From the NCBI RefSeq assembly GCF_000468095.1, contig NZ_ASZC01000003.1, forward strand, positions 62,001 to 126,000: a stretch of DNA of 64,000 nucleotides, written 5' to 3'. The notes below the pieces were generated by a model. The model saw only the letters and a program-made list of their open reading frames with translations. It made no database searches and was not told the origin of the DNA. Of this stretch, positions 25,055-34,473 are shown piece by piece (position 1 is the stretch's first letter; every line of letters starts with the position of its first letter). Source of the DNA: Pantoea sp. AS-PWVM4. Lineage in GTDB: Bacteria > Pseudomonadota > Gammaproteobacteria > Enterobacterales > Enterobacteriaceae. Made by a program: the position numbers and the translations under genes.

Positions 25055-25100
25055 GCGCGATAAATCGCGTGCTCCACCGTAGCGGCGCGATTTATCGCGC
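25055..25100. repeat. Family A REP pair on the 5' side of the RAYT gene
   Basis: A shortened REP (GCGCGATAAATCGCG, 25055-25069) and a full inverse copy (25079-25100) face each other, with a further degenerate fragment near 25111-25122. They sit between the start side of the transposase gene and the stop of the minus-strand GGDEF-EAL gene. Confidence 0.88.
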
Positions 25101-25137
25101 AAAGTTTTATGATTCATCGCGCAAAGTTTTGTTGGTC

Positions 25138-27291
25138 TTAAACCATCCTTTCCAGCTCCTCAAACGGCACCGCCTGGCTGAACAAATATCCCTGCAACTG
25201 ATTGCAGCCAGCGTCGGCGAGGGCGCTCATCTGGCCTTCCGTTTCCACCCCTTCGGCGGTCACCATCAGTCCCATGGCATGCCCGAGCCGTACCACCGAT
25301 TCAATAATCGCTGCTGAATTCTGCGCCACCCCTAACGATTGGGTGAATGAACGATCGATTTTAATTTTGTCGACCGGGAAGGTACTCAGATAATTGAGGC
25401 TGGAATAGCCGGTGCCGAAATCATCCAGCGCAATGCGGAAACCGGCATTGCGCAGGGCGATGATGTTATTGCGCGCTTCATGTTCATCCTCAATCAGCAC
25501 CCCTTCGGTAATTTCCAGCTCGAGGCGTTGTGGATCGGCACCTTCAGATTGCACAATTTCAATCATGCGCTCGACAAAACCGCTGGCGCGAAACTGAACC
25601 GGCGACACATTTACCGCCACAATCAACTGCGGCAGGCGCAACGAGGTTTTGCAGGCCTCGCGCAACACCCATTCCCCCAACGGGATAATCAGCCCGGTTT
25701 CTTCGGCAATGGCGATAAACTCGCCTGGCGGCACTTCGCCGCGTTCTGGGTGTTGCCAGCGCAACAACGCTTCGACACCATCAACGCGCTGACCGCTGAT
25801 CTCCATCAACGGCTGATACCACACCGCCAGCCCATCAAAATGCAGCAGCGCCTGACGCAGGTCGGCGGCAATTTGCTGGCGGGTACGCAGCGACTCATCC
25901 ATCACGCGTTCAAACTGGCGAAACTGACCGCGCCCACTATTTTTCGCTTCATACAGGGCAATATCGGCTTTGCGCATCAACTCCTGGCGGTCCAGTCCAT
26001 CTTTGGGGGCCAACGCCAGACCGATGCTGGCACCAATCCACGCCTCGCTGCCAAATAGCTGATAAGGCTCGCTGAGCGCGCTGATAATGCGTTTTGCCAG
26101 CGACTGCACCTGACCAATATTCTCGACGTCCGGCATCACGATAATAAATTCGTCGCCGCCAATGCGGCCCACGGTATCGCTGGCGCGCACGATACTGGTC
26201 AGGCGATGGCCCACCTGAATAATCAGATCGTCCCCTGCGTGGTGACCATAGGTATCATTGATGGTTTTGAAGCGATCCAGATCAATCAGCAACAATGCCA
26301 CACGATGGTCATAGCGTGCCGCAAACGCCAACGCCTGGGAAAGACGATCCTCCACCATCGAACGGTTGGGTAGGCCGGTCAGTACATCGTGAAACGCCAG
26401 GTGCTGCGCCTGGGCTTCGCTGGCACCTAACTTCAACAGCGACTGCGACAGACTGAGCGATGACGTCCAGATTCGCCGCACCATAAACAGGCACACCAGG
26501 GTGATCATCACCACCGATAGCAGGGTCGAGGGGCCGATGGTGCGCAACATCTGTGCGCCAGGGCGGTCAGGTTCCCAACTGATATATCCCACCGGATCGC
26601 CTTGTTGCGAGCTCAGGAGATAATGCGCCTTGTCATTGGGCAGCGATGTGTCACCGCTGAAATGTAATTGCCGAAGCTGGCTGCGATTCGCCAGTCCGTG
26701 CAGATAGTGGTCATCGAGATATTTTACGCTGATCAAGCGATAGCGCCCCGGCTGGCGGGTATCGCCGCTGATTTCCCCCACCGCCAGCGAAGCGGCACGA
26801 TCACCAATACGGACAAAATCGGCGCGATCCGTGGTGCTGGCTTGTACCAGCGTCGTGTCCAGCATCGCCTGCACCTGCGGTTCAACATGGCGGTCTGGCA
26901 CCCGTTGGCCGTTACGCCATACCTCAATCAGTTGGTTATCGCGGCCCAGCACCAACACCAGTTCGTGGTCGAACATTTCATATAACCAACTGCCGACATT
27001 TTCATCCAGCCAGCTTTGGTCGGGTTGGGATAAATCCAGCTGACTGGCTAAGGGGGCCCAGCGTGTCAGGCTACGTAGCTGGCGTAGATGTTCCGCCAGG
27101 CTTTGTTCGAATGAGGCCTCAATCATGCGTTGCTGCTGTTCTTGCGCTTCGTTATTGGTCAGCCGGGTGCCCCAGAACAGGCCCGCTCCCGCACCGGCAA
27201 AGGTCAGCAACAGAATCGCCGCTAACGGCAAAATCACTTCACGCACAAAATTGCGCCGAAAACCATCGGACAGTTTGATTGTATTAATCAT
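25138..27291 (-). CDS. Membrane-bound GGDEF-EAL protein (cyclic di-GMP synthesis/degradation)
   Basis: An inner-membrane signalling protein of 717 aa. An N-terminal helix (VILPLAAILLLTFAGAGAGLFW) and a second helix (LLSVVMITLVCLFMVRRIW, about residue 265) enclose a periplasmic CHASE4-like sensor. The GGDEF domain is intact (VGRIGGDEFIIVM), with the metal/loop segment LIDLDRFKTINDTYGHHAGDDLI. The EAL domain also looks catalytic: VEALLRWQHPERG, LEITEGVLIEDE, LDDFGTGYSSLNYL and KIKIDRSF. Both activities may thus be possible, with the periplasmic signal deciding. The ATG at 27291 is favoured because it starts just before the membrane segment; an ATG at 27321 is also in frame and neither has a clear ribosome site. 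Confidence 0.92.
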   Translation of the reverse strand: MINTIKLSDGFRRNFVREVILPLAAILLLTFAGAGAGLFWGTRLTNNEAQEQQQRMIEASFEQSLAEHLRQLRSLTRWAPLASQLDLSQPDQSWLDENVGSWLYEMFDHELVLVLGRDNQLIEVWRNGQRVPDRHVEPQVQAMLDTTLVQASTTDRADFVRIGDRAASLAVGEISGDTRQPGRYRLISVKYLDDHYLHGLANRSQLRQLHFSGDTSLPNDKAHYLLSSQQGDPVGYISWEPDRPGAQMLRTIGPSTLLSVVMITLVCLFMVRRIWTSSLSLSQSLLKLGASEAQAQHLAFHDVLTGLPNRSMVEDRLSQALAFAARYDHRVALLLIDLDRFKTINDTYGHHAGDDLIIQVGHRLTSIVRASDTVGRIGGDEFIIVMPDVENIGQVQSLAKRIISALSEPYQLFGSEAWIGASIGLALAPKDGLDRQELMRKADIALYEAKNSGRGQFRQFERVMDESLRTRQQIAADLRQALLHFDGLAVWYQPLMEISGQRVDGVEALLRWQHPERGEVPPGEFIAIAEETGLIIPLGEWVLREACKTSLRLPQLIVAVNVSPVQFRASGFVERMIEIVQSEGADPQRLELEITEGVLIEDEHEARNNIIALRNAGFRIALDDFGTGYSSLNYLSTFPVDKIKIDRSFTQSLGVAQNSAAIIESVVRLGHAMGLMVTAEGVETEGQMSALADAGCNQLQGYLFSQAVPFEELERMV

Positions 27292-27492
27292 TTTTAAAGT
27301 CGCGTAACAAGGAGGGATCATGATTTAACTTAGCAGAAGTCTGAAAAGCTGCATTGCGCAAGGGAAGTGTTAATGTTGTGAAAAAGGCAAAAAAATAGTT
27401 GAGCGTCGTCACAAAGGAAACAGTTAAAATTTTTTTATTAAAATCCCCGCCATTGTAGTCATTTCCTGCTGTCCAAAAGCAAATTCATCAGC

Positions 27493-27532
27493 ACGTCACT
27501 GAGCCGTCACGGCATTGTCATTTGTCTGGGTC
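27493..27532 (+). promoter_or_regulatory. Candidate PhoB box array upstream of phnF
   Basis: Four 7-mers at exact 11-base steps, ACGTCAC (27493), CCGTCAC (27504), TTGTCAT (27515) and CTGGGTC (27526), resemble the PhoB repeat CTGTCAT with 4-base spacers. The array ends 63 bases before the phnF start. A -10 element is not clear (TAGTCG at 27537 is poor). Phosphate-starvation control of phn genes is established in E. coli; here it is inferred from the repeats. Confidence 0.6.
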
Positions 27533-27595
27533 AAGGTAGTCGCCATCCCGCAGCGCCTCTGCTGCGTTTCCTCAACACTCGCGAGCGAGGTATTG

Positions 27596-28315
27596 ATGGT
27601 GATGGAGATATCCAGACATCCGACCACTGTATATCAGGCAGTCGCCGCCCAACTGGAGCAGGCGTTGCAGCAACAATATCGCTGTGGCGATTACCTGCCT
27701 TCTGAACAACAGCTGGCCGCACATTATGCCGTTAACCGCCACACCCTGCGCCGTGCGGTAGACGAACTGGTAAACAAAGGGCTGCTGCAACGGCGGCATG
27801 GCGTCGGCATCCTGGTGCTGATGCGGCCTTACGACTACCCGTTACACGCCCAGGCGCGCTTCAGCCAGAACCTGCTGGAGCAGGGCAGCCATCCCACCAG
27901 CGAGCGTCTGCTGGCGGTGCTGCGTCCGGCCAGCCACGATGTGGCGACCGCACTGGGCGTCAATGAAGGCGATGACGTCATTCATCTGCGTACCCTGCGC
28001 CGCGTCAATGGCGTGCCGGTCTGCGTCATTAACCACTTTCTGTCCGAACTGCGCTGGTGGCCTGCGTTACAGCAGTTCCACAGCGGATCGCTGCATGACT
28101 ATCTGCAACAGCATCTCGGGTTGCAACTGACCCGTGCACAAACCCGCATCAGCACCCGCCGGGCGCAGGCGAAGGAGTGTCAGCAACTGGAGATTGCCTT
28201 GCAGTCGCCGGTGTTATGCGTGCGCACCCTGAACAAAAACAGCGACGGGCAGGTGGCGGAATACTCCGTCAGCCTGACGCGCGGCGACATGATTGAACTG
28301 ACTCTGGAGCACTAA
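27596..28315 (+). CDS. phnF: PhnF, GntR-family transcriptional regulator of the phosphonate operon
   Basis: A 239-aa GntR/HutC-type regulator collinear with E. coli PhnF (241 aa). The N-terminal winged helix has YRCGDYLPSEQQLAAHYAVNRHTLRRAVDELVNKGLLQRRHGVGILV; the C-terminal UTRA ligand domain has RFSQNLLEQGSHPTSE and ARRAQAKECQQLEI. The ATG at 27596 has AGG five bases upstream; the ATG at 27602 is an alternative, and the frame from 27515 begins inside the PhoB array so is unlikely. Its stop overlaps the phnG start by one base. It probably tunes the operon in response to a phosphonate-derived ligand. Confidence 0.95.
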   Translation: MVMEISRHPTTVYQAVAAQLEQALQQQYRCGDYLPSEQQLAAHYAVNRHTLRRAVDELVNKGLLQRRHGVGILVLMRPYDYPLHAQARFSQNLLEQGSHPTSERLLAVLRPASHDVATALGVNEGDDVIHLRTLRRVNGVPVCVINHFLSELRWWPALQQFHSGSLHDYLQQHLGLQLTRAQTRISTRRAQAKECQQLEIALQSPVLCVRTLNKNSDGQVAEYSVSLTRGDMIELTLEH

Positions 28316-28761
28316 TGAAACAACCAACAGCCCGCCAGAACTGGCTCTCCGTGCTGGCTCACAGCGATGCCAGCGTACTGGAAGCCCACTGGCAGCCGCT
28401 GCGCCTCGCCCCGCGTTTTGAATGCGTGCGCCCGGCGGAAACTGGCCTGACGCGTTTGCAGGCACGCATGGGCGGCAGCGGCAAACGCTTCGTAATGGGT
28501 GATGCCACGGTGACACGCGCGGTGGTTAAGCTGCACGACGGCACCCTGGGATTCAGCTATGTGCTGGGACGCGACAAAGCGCATGCCGAGCGCTGCGCGT
28601 TAATTGATGCCTTATTACAGCAGCCGGAAACCCAGGCGCTGATTGCAGAAAAAGTGATTGCCCCGCTGGCGGCCCTGCGTGAGGAGCAGCGCCAGCTGCG
28701 CGCACGCGAAATCGCCAGCTCCAAAGTGGATTTCTTTACGCTGGTTCGCGGAGATAACTGA
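28315..28761 (+). CDS. phnG: PhnG, carbon-phosphorus lyase complex subunit
   Basis: A 148-aa subunit (E. coli 150 aa) of the PhnGHIJ core complex, which with PhnI installs the triphosphate-ribose moiety on phosphonates. Recognisable segments are RQNWLSVLAHS at the start, FECVRPAETGLTRLQARMGGSGKRFVMGDATVTRA in the middle and REIASSKVDFFTLVRGDN at the end. It overlaps phnF and phnH by single bases (TAATG and TGATG), so the operon is tightly coupled. Confidence 0.96.
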   Translation: MKQPTARQNWLSVLAHSDASVLEAHWQPLRLAPRFECVRPAETGLTRLQARMGGSGKRFVMGDATVTRAVVKLHDGTLGFSYVLGRDKAHAERCALIDALLQQPETQALIAEKVIAPLAALREEQRQLRAREIASSKVDFFTLVRGDN

Positions 28762-29336
28762 TGACATTACTGGCAAGTTTTAACCATCCGGTGGCTGACG
28801 CGCAGCGTGCCTTCCGTCGAATTTTGAAAGCGATGAGCGAGCCGGGCGTGATGGTGGCGTTGCCACTGGCACAGGGCTGGGGCGATCTCTCCCCGGCGGC
28901 CACCGCGGTGCTGCTGACGCTGGTCGACCAGGAAAGCGCATTGTGGCTGGATGGCACGCTGGATAACGAACTGCTGCGCAACAATCTGCGTTTTCATACC
29001 GGTGTGCCGATTGTCAGCGAGCGCGATGCGCCGTTTGCTCTGACCCATGCCAGCGCCAACCCCGATCCGGCGTACTTTGCGGCCGGTGATAACCTGTCAC
29101 CGGAAAAAAGCACCACCTTGATTGTGGAAGTCCCGGCACTGAACGGCGGCCTGACCCTGCGACTCTCCGGCCCCGGCCTGCGCGAAACCCGCGCCATTGC
29201 ACCGCAATTGCCGGAGGCGATTCTGCATTACCTGCGCGAACGTCCACATCCGTTCCCGCAGGGTGTCGATCTGATCTTCACCTGTGGCGAAGCGATGATG
29301 GCACTGCCGCGTACCACCGACGTGGAGGTGTGCTGA
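28761..29336 (+). CDS. phnH: PhnH, carbon-phosphorus lyase complex subunit
   Basis: A 191-aa structural subunit (E. coli 194 aa) of the PhnGHIJ complex. It has the family start LLASFNHPVADAQRAFRRILKAMSEPG and the segment LTLRLSGPGLRETRAIAPQLPEAIL, and ends near VDLIFTCGEAMMALPRTTDVEVC. It shares its stop with the phnI ATG (TGATG at 29334-29338). Confidence 0.96.
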   Translation: MTLLASFNHPVADAQRAFRRILKAMSEPGVMVALPLAQGWGDLSPAATAVLLTLVDQESALWLDGTLDNELLRNNLRFHTGVPIVSERDAPFALTHASANPDPAYFAAGDNLSPEKSTTLIVEVPALNGGLTLRLSGPGLRETRAIAPQLPEAILHYLRERPHPFPQGVDLIFTCGEAMMALPRTTDVEVC

Positions 29337-30412
29337 TGTACGTCGCAGTGAAAGGGGGCGAAAAGGCGATAGCCAGCGCCCATCAGCTTCAGGCCGATCT
29401 GCGTCGCGGCGATCGCTCACTGGCGGAGCTGCATTGTGACCAACTGGCCGCACAACTTGGTCTGGCGGTGGACCGCGTGATGACCGAGGGCGGAATCTAC
29501 GATCCCCCACTGGCGGCGCTGGCGATCAAACAGGCCAGCGGCGACTTGGTGGAAGCGATTTTTCTGCTGCGCGCTTACCGCACCACGCTGCCACGCCTTG
29601 CCGACAGTCTGGCGCTGAATACTGACGCGATGCGCATCGAACGGCGCATCTCGGCGGTGTACAAAGATCTGCCGGGTGGCCAGGTGCTTGGCCCCACCTA
29701 TGACTACAGCCACCGTCTGCTGGATTTTACCCTGCTGGCGAACGGCGTAACGCCAGCGGCACCGCGTGACGACCAGGCGCTGGCCCAGCACTGCCCGCAT
29801 ATGTTCAGCATGATGACGGCAGAAGGGCTGGCGGCCCGCGAAGAGGACGATGGCAGTGAGCCGTGCGATATCACCCGTGAGCCACCGACGTTTCCGGCTT
29901 CGCGTGCGGCGCGTCTGCAACAGTTGGTTCGCGGTGACGAAGGCTTCCTGCTGGCGCTCGGCTATTCGACCCAACGGGGCTATGGCCGCAACCATCCGTT
30001 TGCCGGCGAGATCCGCACCGGTTATCTCAGCGTGTCCATCTGCCCGGAAGAACTCGGTTTCGAGATTGAGATCGGTGAAATCCTGCTGACCGAGTGTGAG
30101 ATGGTCAACGGCTTTACCACCCAGGGCGACAGCGCACCGCATTTCACCCGCGGCTACGGTCTGGTGTTTGGCCGTGCCGAGCGCAAGGCGATGGCGATGG
30201 CGCTGGTCGATCGTGCGCTGCAAAGCGATGAATACCAGGAACGTATCACCAGCCCGGCACAGGACGAAGAGTTTGTGCTGGCGCATGCCGACAACGTGGA
30301 AGCCGCAGGTTTTGTTTCGCATCTGAAGTTGCCGCACTACGTCGATTTCCAGGCGGAGCTGGAGTTGCTCAAGCGGCTGCGCCAACAGCATCAGGAGCAG
30401 AAAGATGAGTGA
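29336..30412 (+). CDS. phnI: PhnI, carbon-phosphorus lyase complex catalytic subunit
   Basis: A 358-aa subunit (E. coli 354 aa) that, with PhnG, H and L, exchanges the adenine of ATP for the phosphonate to give alkylphosphonate ribose triphosphate. The start MYVAVKGGEKAIASAH is the family signature; QVLGPTYDYSHRLLDFTLL and GYSTQRGYGRNHPFAGEIR are conserved. The ATG at 29336 has GGAGG (29324-29328) upstream and is preferred to the GTG at 29330. It overlaps phnJ by 8 bases. Confidence 0.96.
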   Translation: MYVAVKGGEKAIASAHQLQADLRRGDRSLAELHCDQLAAQLGLAVDRVMTEGGIYDPPLAALAIKQASGDLVEAIFLLRAYRTTLPRLADSLALNTDAMRIERRISAVYKDLPGGQVLGPTYDYSHRLLDFTLLANGVTPAAPRDDQALAQHCPHMFSMMTAEGLAAREEDDGSEPCDITREPPTFPASRAARLQQLVRGDEGFLLALGYSTQRGYGRNHPFAGEIRTGYLSVSICPEELGFEIEIGEILLTECEMVNGFTTQGDSAPHFTRGYGLVFGRAERKAMAMALVDRALQSDEYQERITSPAQDEEFVLAHADNVEAAGFVSHLKLPHYVDFQAELELLKRLRQQHQEQKDE

Positions 30413-31253
30413 ACTGAGCGGCTATAACAACGGTTATCTGGATGAGCAGACCAAACGCACCATCCGCCGCGCCATCCTGAAGGCGGTGGCGATCCCGGGT
30501 TATCAGGTGCCGTTTGCCGGACGTGAAATGCCGATGCCCTATGGCTGGGGCACCGGTGGTATCCAGATCACCGCCAGCATTATCGGCGATCAGGATGTAC
30601 TGAAGGTGATTGACCAGGGGGCCGACGATACCACCAACGCGGTGTCGATCCGTCGCTTCTTCCAGCGCGTCAGCGGTGCAGCCACCACCGAGCGCACCCA
30701 TGATGCCACCCTGATCCAGACGCGTCACCGCATCCCGGAAACGCCGTTAGAGGAAGATCAAATCCTGATTTTCCAGGTGCCGATCCCGGAACCGTTGCGC
30801 TTTATCGAACCGCGTGAAACCGAAACCCGTACCATGCACGCGCTGGAGGAGTACGGCATCATGCAGGTGAAACTGTATGAGGATATCGCCCGCTACGGGC
30901 ATATCGCCACCACCTACGCCTACCCGGTGAAGGTCAACGATCGCTATGTGATGGACCCGTCACCGATCCCCAAATTCGACAACCCGAAAATGCATATGAT
31001 GCCGGCACTGCAACTGTTTGGTGCCGGGCGTGAGAAACGCATCTATGCGCTGCCGCCGTATACCAAAGTGGAAAGCCTCGACTTCGACGATCACCCGTTC
31101 AGCGTGCAGCAATGGGACCAACCCTGTGCACTGTGCGGTTCACGCCACAGCTATCTCGATGAAGTGGTAATGGATGATGCCGGTACGCGCATGTTTGTCT
31201 GCTCCGATACCGATTTTTGCCACCAGCAGCAGGAACAACAGCATGCACAGTGA
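30405..31253 (+). CDS. phnJ: PhnJ, carbon-phosphorus bond lyase (radical SAM/4Fe-4S)
   Basis: A 282-aa enzyme (E. coli 281 aa) that cleaves the carbon-phosphorus bond of ribose-1-phosphonate 5-phosphate, releasing alkane and the cyclic ribose phosphate. Cysteines fall at 241, 244, 266 and 272 (CALCGSRHSYLDE, MFVCSDTDFCHQ), the positions used by the E. coli enzyme for its iron-sulfur cluster and thiyl radical. Conserved segments include RAILKAVAIPGYQVPFAGREMPMPYGWGTGG and TRHRIPETPLEEDQI. It overlaps phnK by 11 bases. Catalytic residues appear complete. Confidence 0.97.
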   Translation: MSELSGYNNGYLDEQTKRTIRRAILKAVAIPGYQVPFAGREMPMPYGWGTGGIQITASIIGDQDVLKVIDQGADDTTNAVSIRRFFQRVSGAATTERTHDATLIQTRHRIPETPLEEDQILIFQVPIPEPLRFIEPRETETRTMHALEEYGIMQVKLYEDIARYGHIATTYAYPVKVNDRYVMDPSPIPKFDNPKMHMMPALQLFGAGREKRIYALPPYTKVESLDFDDHPFSVQQWDQPCALCGSRHSYLDEVVMDDAGTRMFVCSDTDFCHQQQEQQHAQ

Positions 31254-32004
31254 ACAGCCGCTGCTTGCGGTCAATGACCTTACCCACCTCTACGCACCCG
31301 GCAAAGGGTTTGAAGAAGTGAGTTTTGCCCTCTATCCCGGCGAGGTGCTGGGGATTGTGGGCGAATCCGGTTCCGGTAAAACCACGCTGCTGCGTAGCCT
31401 GTCAGCCCGTCTGGCACCGCAGCAGGGCAACATTCTCTATCGCGATCGCGATCTTTATCAGTTAAGCGAAAGCGAGCGGCGTCGATTATTGCGTACCGAA
31501 TGGGGTGTGGTGCATCAGCATCCGCTGGATGGTCTGCGCCCGCAGGTGACGGCGGGGGGCAATATTGGCGAGCGACTGATGGCGGTGGGGCAACGTCATT
31601 ACGGCAACATTCGCGCCGAAGCGATGCGTTGGTTACAGGATGTGGAGATCCCGGCCGGGCGTATTGACGACCTGCCGACCACCTTTTCCGGCGGAATGCA
31701 GCAGCGTTTGCAGATTGCTCGCAACCTGGTCACGCAGCCGTCGCTGGTGTTCATGGATGAACCCACTGGCGGGTTGGATGTGTCGGTGCAGGCGCGCCTG
31801 CTCGATCTGCTGCGCACCCTGGTGCGTGAACTCAATCTGGCGGTGGTGATCGTCACCCACGATCTCGGCGTGGCACGGCTACTGGCGCATCGTCTGCTGG
31901 TGATGAAACAGGGCAGGGTAGTGGAGAGCGGCCTCACCGATCGGGTGCTGGACGATCCGCATCATCCTTATACCCAACTGCTGGTCTCTTCGGTGCTTAA
32001 CTAA
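31243..32004 (+). CDS. phnK: PhnK, ATPase of the carbon-phosphorus lyase system
   Basis: A 253-aa ABC-type ATPase (E. coli 252 aa) that docks on the PhnGHIJ core rather than driving transport. Walker A is [14 protein letters not shown], signature [15 protein letters not shown], Walker [13 protein letters not shown] and the switch His in IVTHDLGVA. The ATG at 31243 has AGGA (31231-31234) upstream; an upstream frame opening at 31174 lies inside phnJ. Close to the next gene phnL. Confidence 0.95.
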   Translation: MHSEQPLLAVNDLTHLYAPGKGFEEVSFALYPGEVLGIVGESGSGKTTLLRSLSARLAPQQGNILYRDRDLYQLSESERRRLLRTEWGVVHQHPLDGLRPQVTAGGNIGERLMAVGQRHYGNIRAEAMRWLQDVEIPAGRIDDLPTTFSGGMQQRLQIARNLVTQPSLVFMDEPTGGLDVSVQARLLDLLRTLVRELNLAVVIVTHDLGVARLLAHRLLVMKQGRVVESGLTDRVLDDPHHPYTQLLVSSVLN

Positions 32005-32018
32005 TGGCGGAGTCAACC

Positions 32019-32723
32019 ATGAATACGCAACTGCGCGTGGAGAAGCTGTGTAAGACCTTTGTGCTGCACAACCAGAGCGGTGTGGCGCTACCGGTGCTGC
32101 ATGATGCCAATCTTGAGGTCAGCGCCGGGGAGTGTGTGGTGCTGCATGGCCGTTCCGGCAGCGGAAAATCCACGCTGCTGCGTGCGCTGTACGGCAACTA
32201 TCAGGCCAACAGCGGCCATATCTGGCTGCAACATGCGGGGGAGTGGATCGATATGGCGCAGGCTCCGGCGCGCCAGATCCTTGCCATCCGTCGCGATACC
32301 GTCGGCTGGGTCAGCCAGTTTTTGCGGGTGATCCCACGGGTGCCGACGCTGGAAATCGTCATGCAGCCGCTGCTGGAGCGTGGCGTGGAACGTGCGTTTT
32401 GCGAAAAGCGCGCCAAAGAGCTGCTGACGCGTCTTAACGTGCCACAACGCTTGTGGTCGCTGGCACCGTCCACCTTTTCCGGCGGGGAGCAGCAACGCGT
32501 CAACATCGCGCGTGGCTTTATCGCTGACTATCCGGTGCTGCTGCTGGATGAGCCGACTGCCTCGCTGGACAGCGCCAACAGTGCGGCGGTGGTGGAACTG
32601 ATTGAACAGGCGCGCGCGCGTGGCGCGGCCATCGTGGGTATTTTTCATGACGAAGCGGTGCGCGCACGCGTGGCCGATCGCCTGCACGTCATGCAGCCGG
32701 TACAAACAGGAGCAGAAGCATGA
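32019..32723 (+). CDS. phnL: PhnL, ATPase of the carbon-phosphorus lyase system
   Basis: A 234-aa ABC-type ATPase (E. coli 226 aa) required with PhnGHI for phosphonate ribosylation. Walker A is [15 protein letters not shown], signature [15 protein letters not shown], Walker [12 protein letters not shown] and switch His in [33 protein letters not shown] is almost identical to E. coli. The ATG at 32019 follows GGAG (32009-32012) and aligns with E. coli; a start at 32004 overlapping the phnK stop is possible. Overlaps phnM by ATGA. Confidence 0.95.
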   Translation: MNTQLRVEKLCKTFVLHNQSGVALPVLHDANLEVSAGECVVLHGRSGSGKSTLLRALYGNYQANSGHIWLQHAGEWIDMAQAPARQILAIRRDTVGWVSQFLRVIPRVPTLEIVMQPLLERGVERAFCEKRAKELLTRLNVPQRLWSLAPSTFSGGEQQRVNIARGFIADYPVLLLDEPTASLDSANSAAVVELIEQARARGAAIVGIFHDEAVRARVADRLHVMQPVQTGAEA

Positions 32724-33856
32724 TCGTCAATAACGTCCGACTGGTGCTGGAAGATGAAGTGGTGTCTGGATCGCTGGAGATGCGCGATGGCCGTATCGCC
32801 AGCTTTAGCGATAGCAACAGTCAGCAACCCGGTGCGCTGGACGGTGAGCAGGCGTACTTACTGCCGGGGCTGGTGGAGTTGCATACCGACAACCTCGATA
32901 AATTCTTTACTCCGCGCCCGAAAGTGGACTGGCCAGCCCACTCGGCGATGAGCAGCCATGATGCGCTGATGGTTGCCAGCGGCATCACCACGGTACTGGA
33001 TGCGATAGGCGTCGGTGATGTGCGTGACGGCGGGCATCGCCTCGATAACCTCAACAAAATGATCGAGGCTATCCGCGACAGCAACCGCAAAGGACTTAAC
33101 CGCGTTGATCATCAGTTGCATCTGCGCTGTGAATTGCCTTATCACACCACGCTGTCGCTGTTTGAGGCGCTGGTCAGCACGCCGGAACTGTCGCTGGTGT
33201 CGTTGATGGATCACTCACCTGGACAGCGTCAGTACGCGTCACTGGAGAAGTACCGCGATTATTATCAGGGCAAATACCAGCTGAATGACCAGCAGATGGA
33301 TGAATTTGAGCGTGAGCAACTGGCGCTGGCGGCGGAATGGTCACAACCGAACCGTAATGCGATTGCCGCCATGTGCCGGGCGCGCGGTATCCCGATTGCC
33401 AGTCATGACGATGCAACCGCCGCGCATGTGGCCGAATCACATGAGGTCGGTAGCGCCATTGCCGAGTTCCCAACCACGCTGGAAGCCGCAGCCGCTTCGC
33501 GCGCTTGTGGAATGCAGGTTCTGATGGGGGCGCCCAATATTGTGCGTGGCGGGTCGCACTCTGGCAACGTAGCGGCCTGGGAGCTGGCGAGTGCCGGTCT
33601 GCTGGATATTCTCTCCTCCGATTACTACCCGGCCAGTCTGCTGGATGCGGTGTTCCGGTTAGTGGCGGATGAACGCAACGCGCTGGAATTGCCCCAGGCG
33701 ATGGCGCTGGTGACGCGTAATCCGGCGCGCGCGATTGGCCTGCGCGATCGCGGCATCATCGCCGAAGGGCTGCGAGCCGACCTGGTGCTGGCGCATACCG
33801 ATCACGGCCACCCGCATATCCGTCATGTGTGGTCACAGGGCAGGTTGGTGTTCTGA
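32720..33856 (+). CDS. phnM: PhnM, alpha-D-ribose 1-methylphosphonate 5-triphosphate diphosphatase
   Basis: A 378-aa amidohydrolase-fold enzyme, the same length as E. coli PhnM, which removes diphosphate from the ribosylated phosphonate triphosphate. Metal-site segments are [41 protein letters not shown] and [13 protein letters not shown]. The start lies within ATGA shared with phnL and its stop overlaps the phnN ATG (TGATG). Confidence 0.96.
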   Translation: MIVNNVRLVLEDEVVSGSLEMRDGRIASFSDSNSQQPGALDGEQAYLLPGLVELHTDNLDKFFTPRPKVDWPAHSAMSSHDALMVASGITTVLDAIGVGDVRDGGHRLDNLNKMIEAIRDSNRKGLNRVDHQLHLRCELPYHTTLSLFEALVSTPELSLVSLMDHSPGQRQYASLEKYRDYYQGKYQLNDQQMDEFEREQLALAAEWSQPNRNAIAAMCRARGIPIASHDDATAAHVAESHEVGSAIAEFPTTLEAAAASRACGMQVLMGAPNIVRGGSHSGNVAAWELASAGLLDILSSDYYPASLLDAVFRLVADERNALELPQAMALVTRNPARAIGLRDRGIIAEGLRADLVLAHTDHGHPHIRHVWSQGRLVF

Positions 33857-34380
33857 TGGCACGCCTGATCTGGCTGACCGGGCCATCCGGCTCGGGTAAA
33901 GACAGCCTGCTCAACGCGCTGCGTGAAGCGCCGCCAGAACGTCTGGTGATCGCCCATCGCTACATTACCCGCCCGGCGGATGCGGGCGGTGAAAACCATG
34001 TGGCGCTGAGTGAGGCGGAATTCCGGCGACGTGAAGCCCTCGGGTTGTTTGCCCTGAGCTGGCAGGCGCACGGGCTGTGGTATGGCCTCGGCACCGAGAT
34101 CGACCAGTGGCTGGATCGCGGGCTTAACGTGCTGGTTAACGGCTCACGTCTGCACCTGCCAGTGGCGCAACAGCGCTACGGCAGTCAGTTGCTACCGCTG
34201 GTGTTGCAGGTGTCACCCGAGATTCTGGCGGCGCGTTTGCGCCAGCGCGGGCGCGAAAGCGAGGCAGAGATCGCGCGTCGGCTGGCGCGCGCGGCAGAAC
34301 CTTTGCCTGCGCACAGCTTCCCGTTGAATAACGATGGGGCGCTGGCGGAGACGCTTTCTCAGCTACGTGAGTGGTTGTAA
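33856..34380 (+). CDS. phnN: PhnN, ribose 1,5-bisphosphokinase
   Basis: A 174-aa kinase (E. coli 185 aa) that converts ribose 1,5-bisphosphate to PRPP, the last step linking phosphonate breakdown to nucleotide metabolism. The P-loop is LTGPSGSGKDSLLNAL, followed by RYITRPADAGGENHVALSEAEF and LRQRGRESEAEIARRLARA. The ATG at 33856 overlaps the phnM stop. The gene ends VV... REWL followed by TAA inside TTGTAACGGCGCGATTT, the edge of a REP repeat. It may therefore have been shortened by the insertion, in line with being about ten residues shorter than E. coli PhnN. Confidence 0.94.
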   Translation: MARLIWLTGPSGSGKDSLLNALREAPPERLVIAHRYITRPADAGGENHVALSEAEFRRREALGLFALSWQAHGLWYGLGTEIDQWLDRGLNVLVNGSRLHLPVAQQRYGSQLLPLVLQVSPEILAARLRQRGRESEAEIARRLARAAEPLPAHSFPLNNDGALAETLSQLREWL

Positions 34381-34448
34381 CGGCGCGATTTATCACGCAA
34401 TTTCGTGCGCGTTGCAGGAAAAATCCGCGCGATAAATCGCGCCGCTAC
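34378..34448. repeat. Family A REP pair between phnN and phnC
   Basis: A slightly mutated REP in one orientation (TAACGGCGCGATTTATCACG, from 34378) faces a perfect copy (34427-34448). The first three bases TAA are also the phnN stop codon. The pair separates the lyase genes from the phnCDE transporter unit and lies directly upstream of the PhoB box array at 34474. Confidence 0.88.
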
Positions 34449-34473
34449 AGAACGCACTAAACCGTAACGGGCG

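Noticed and set aside
24388..25137. Insertion sequence
   Set aside because: The encoded protein is a single RAYT-type protein with REPs on either side; no terminal inverted repeats, target duplication or DDE transposase were seen.
29417..30391. 324-codon minus-strand frame opposite phnI
   Set aside because: It is antisense to a full-length, well-conserved PhnI; no recognisable motif.
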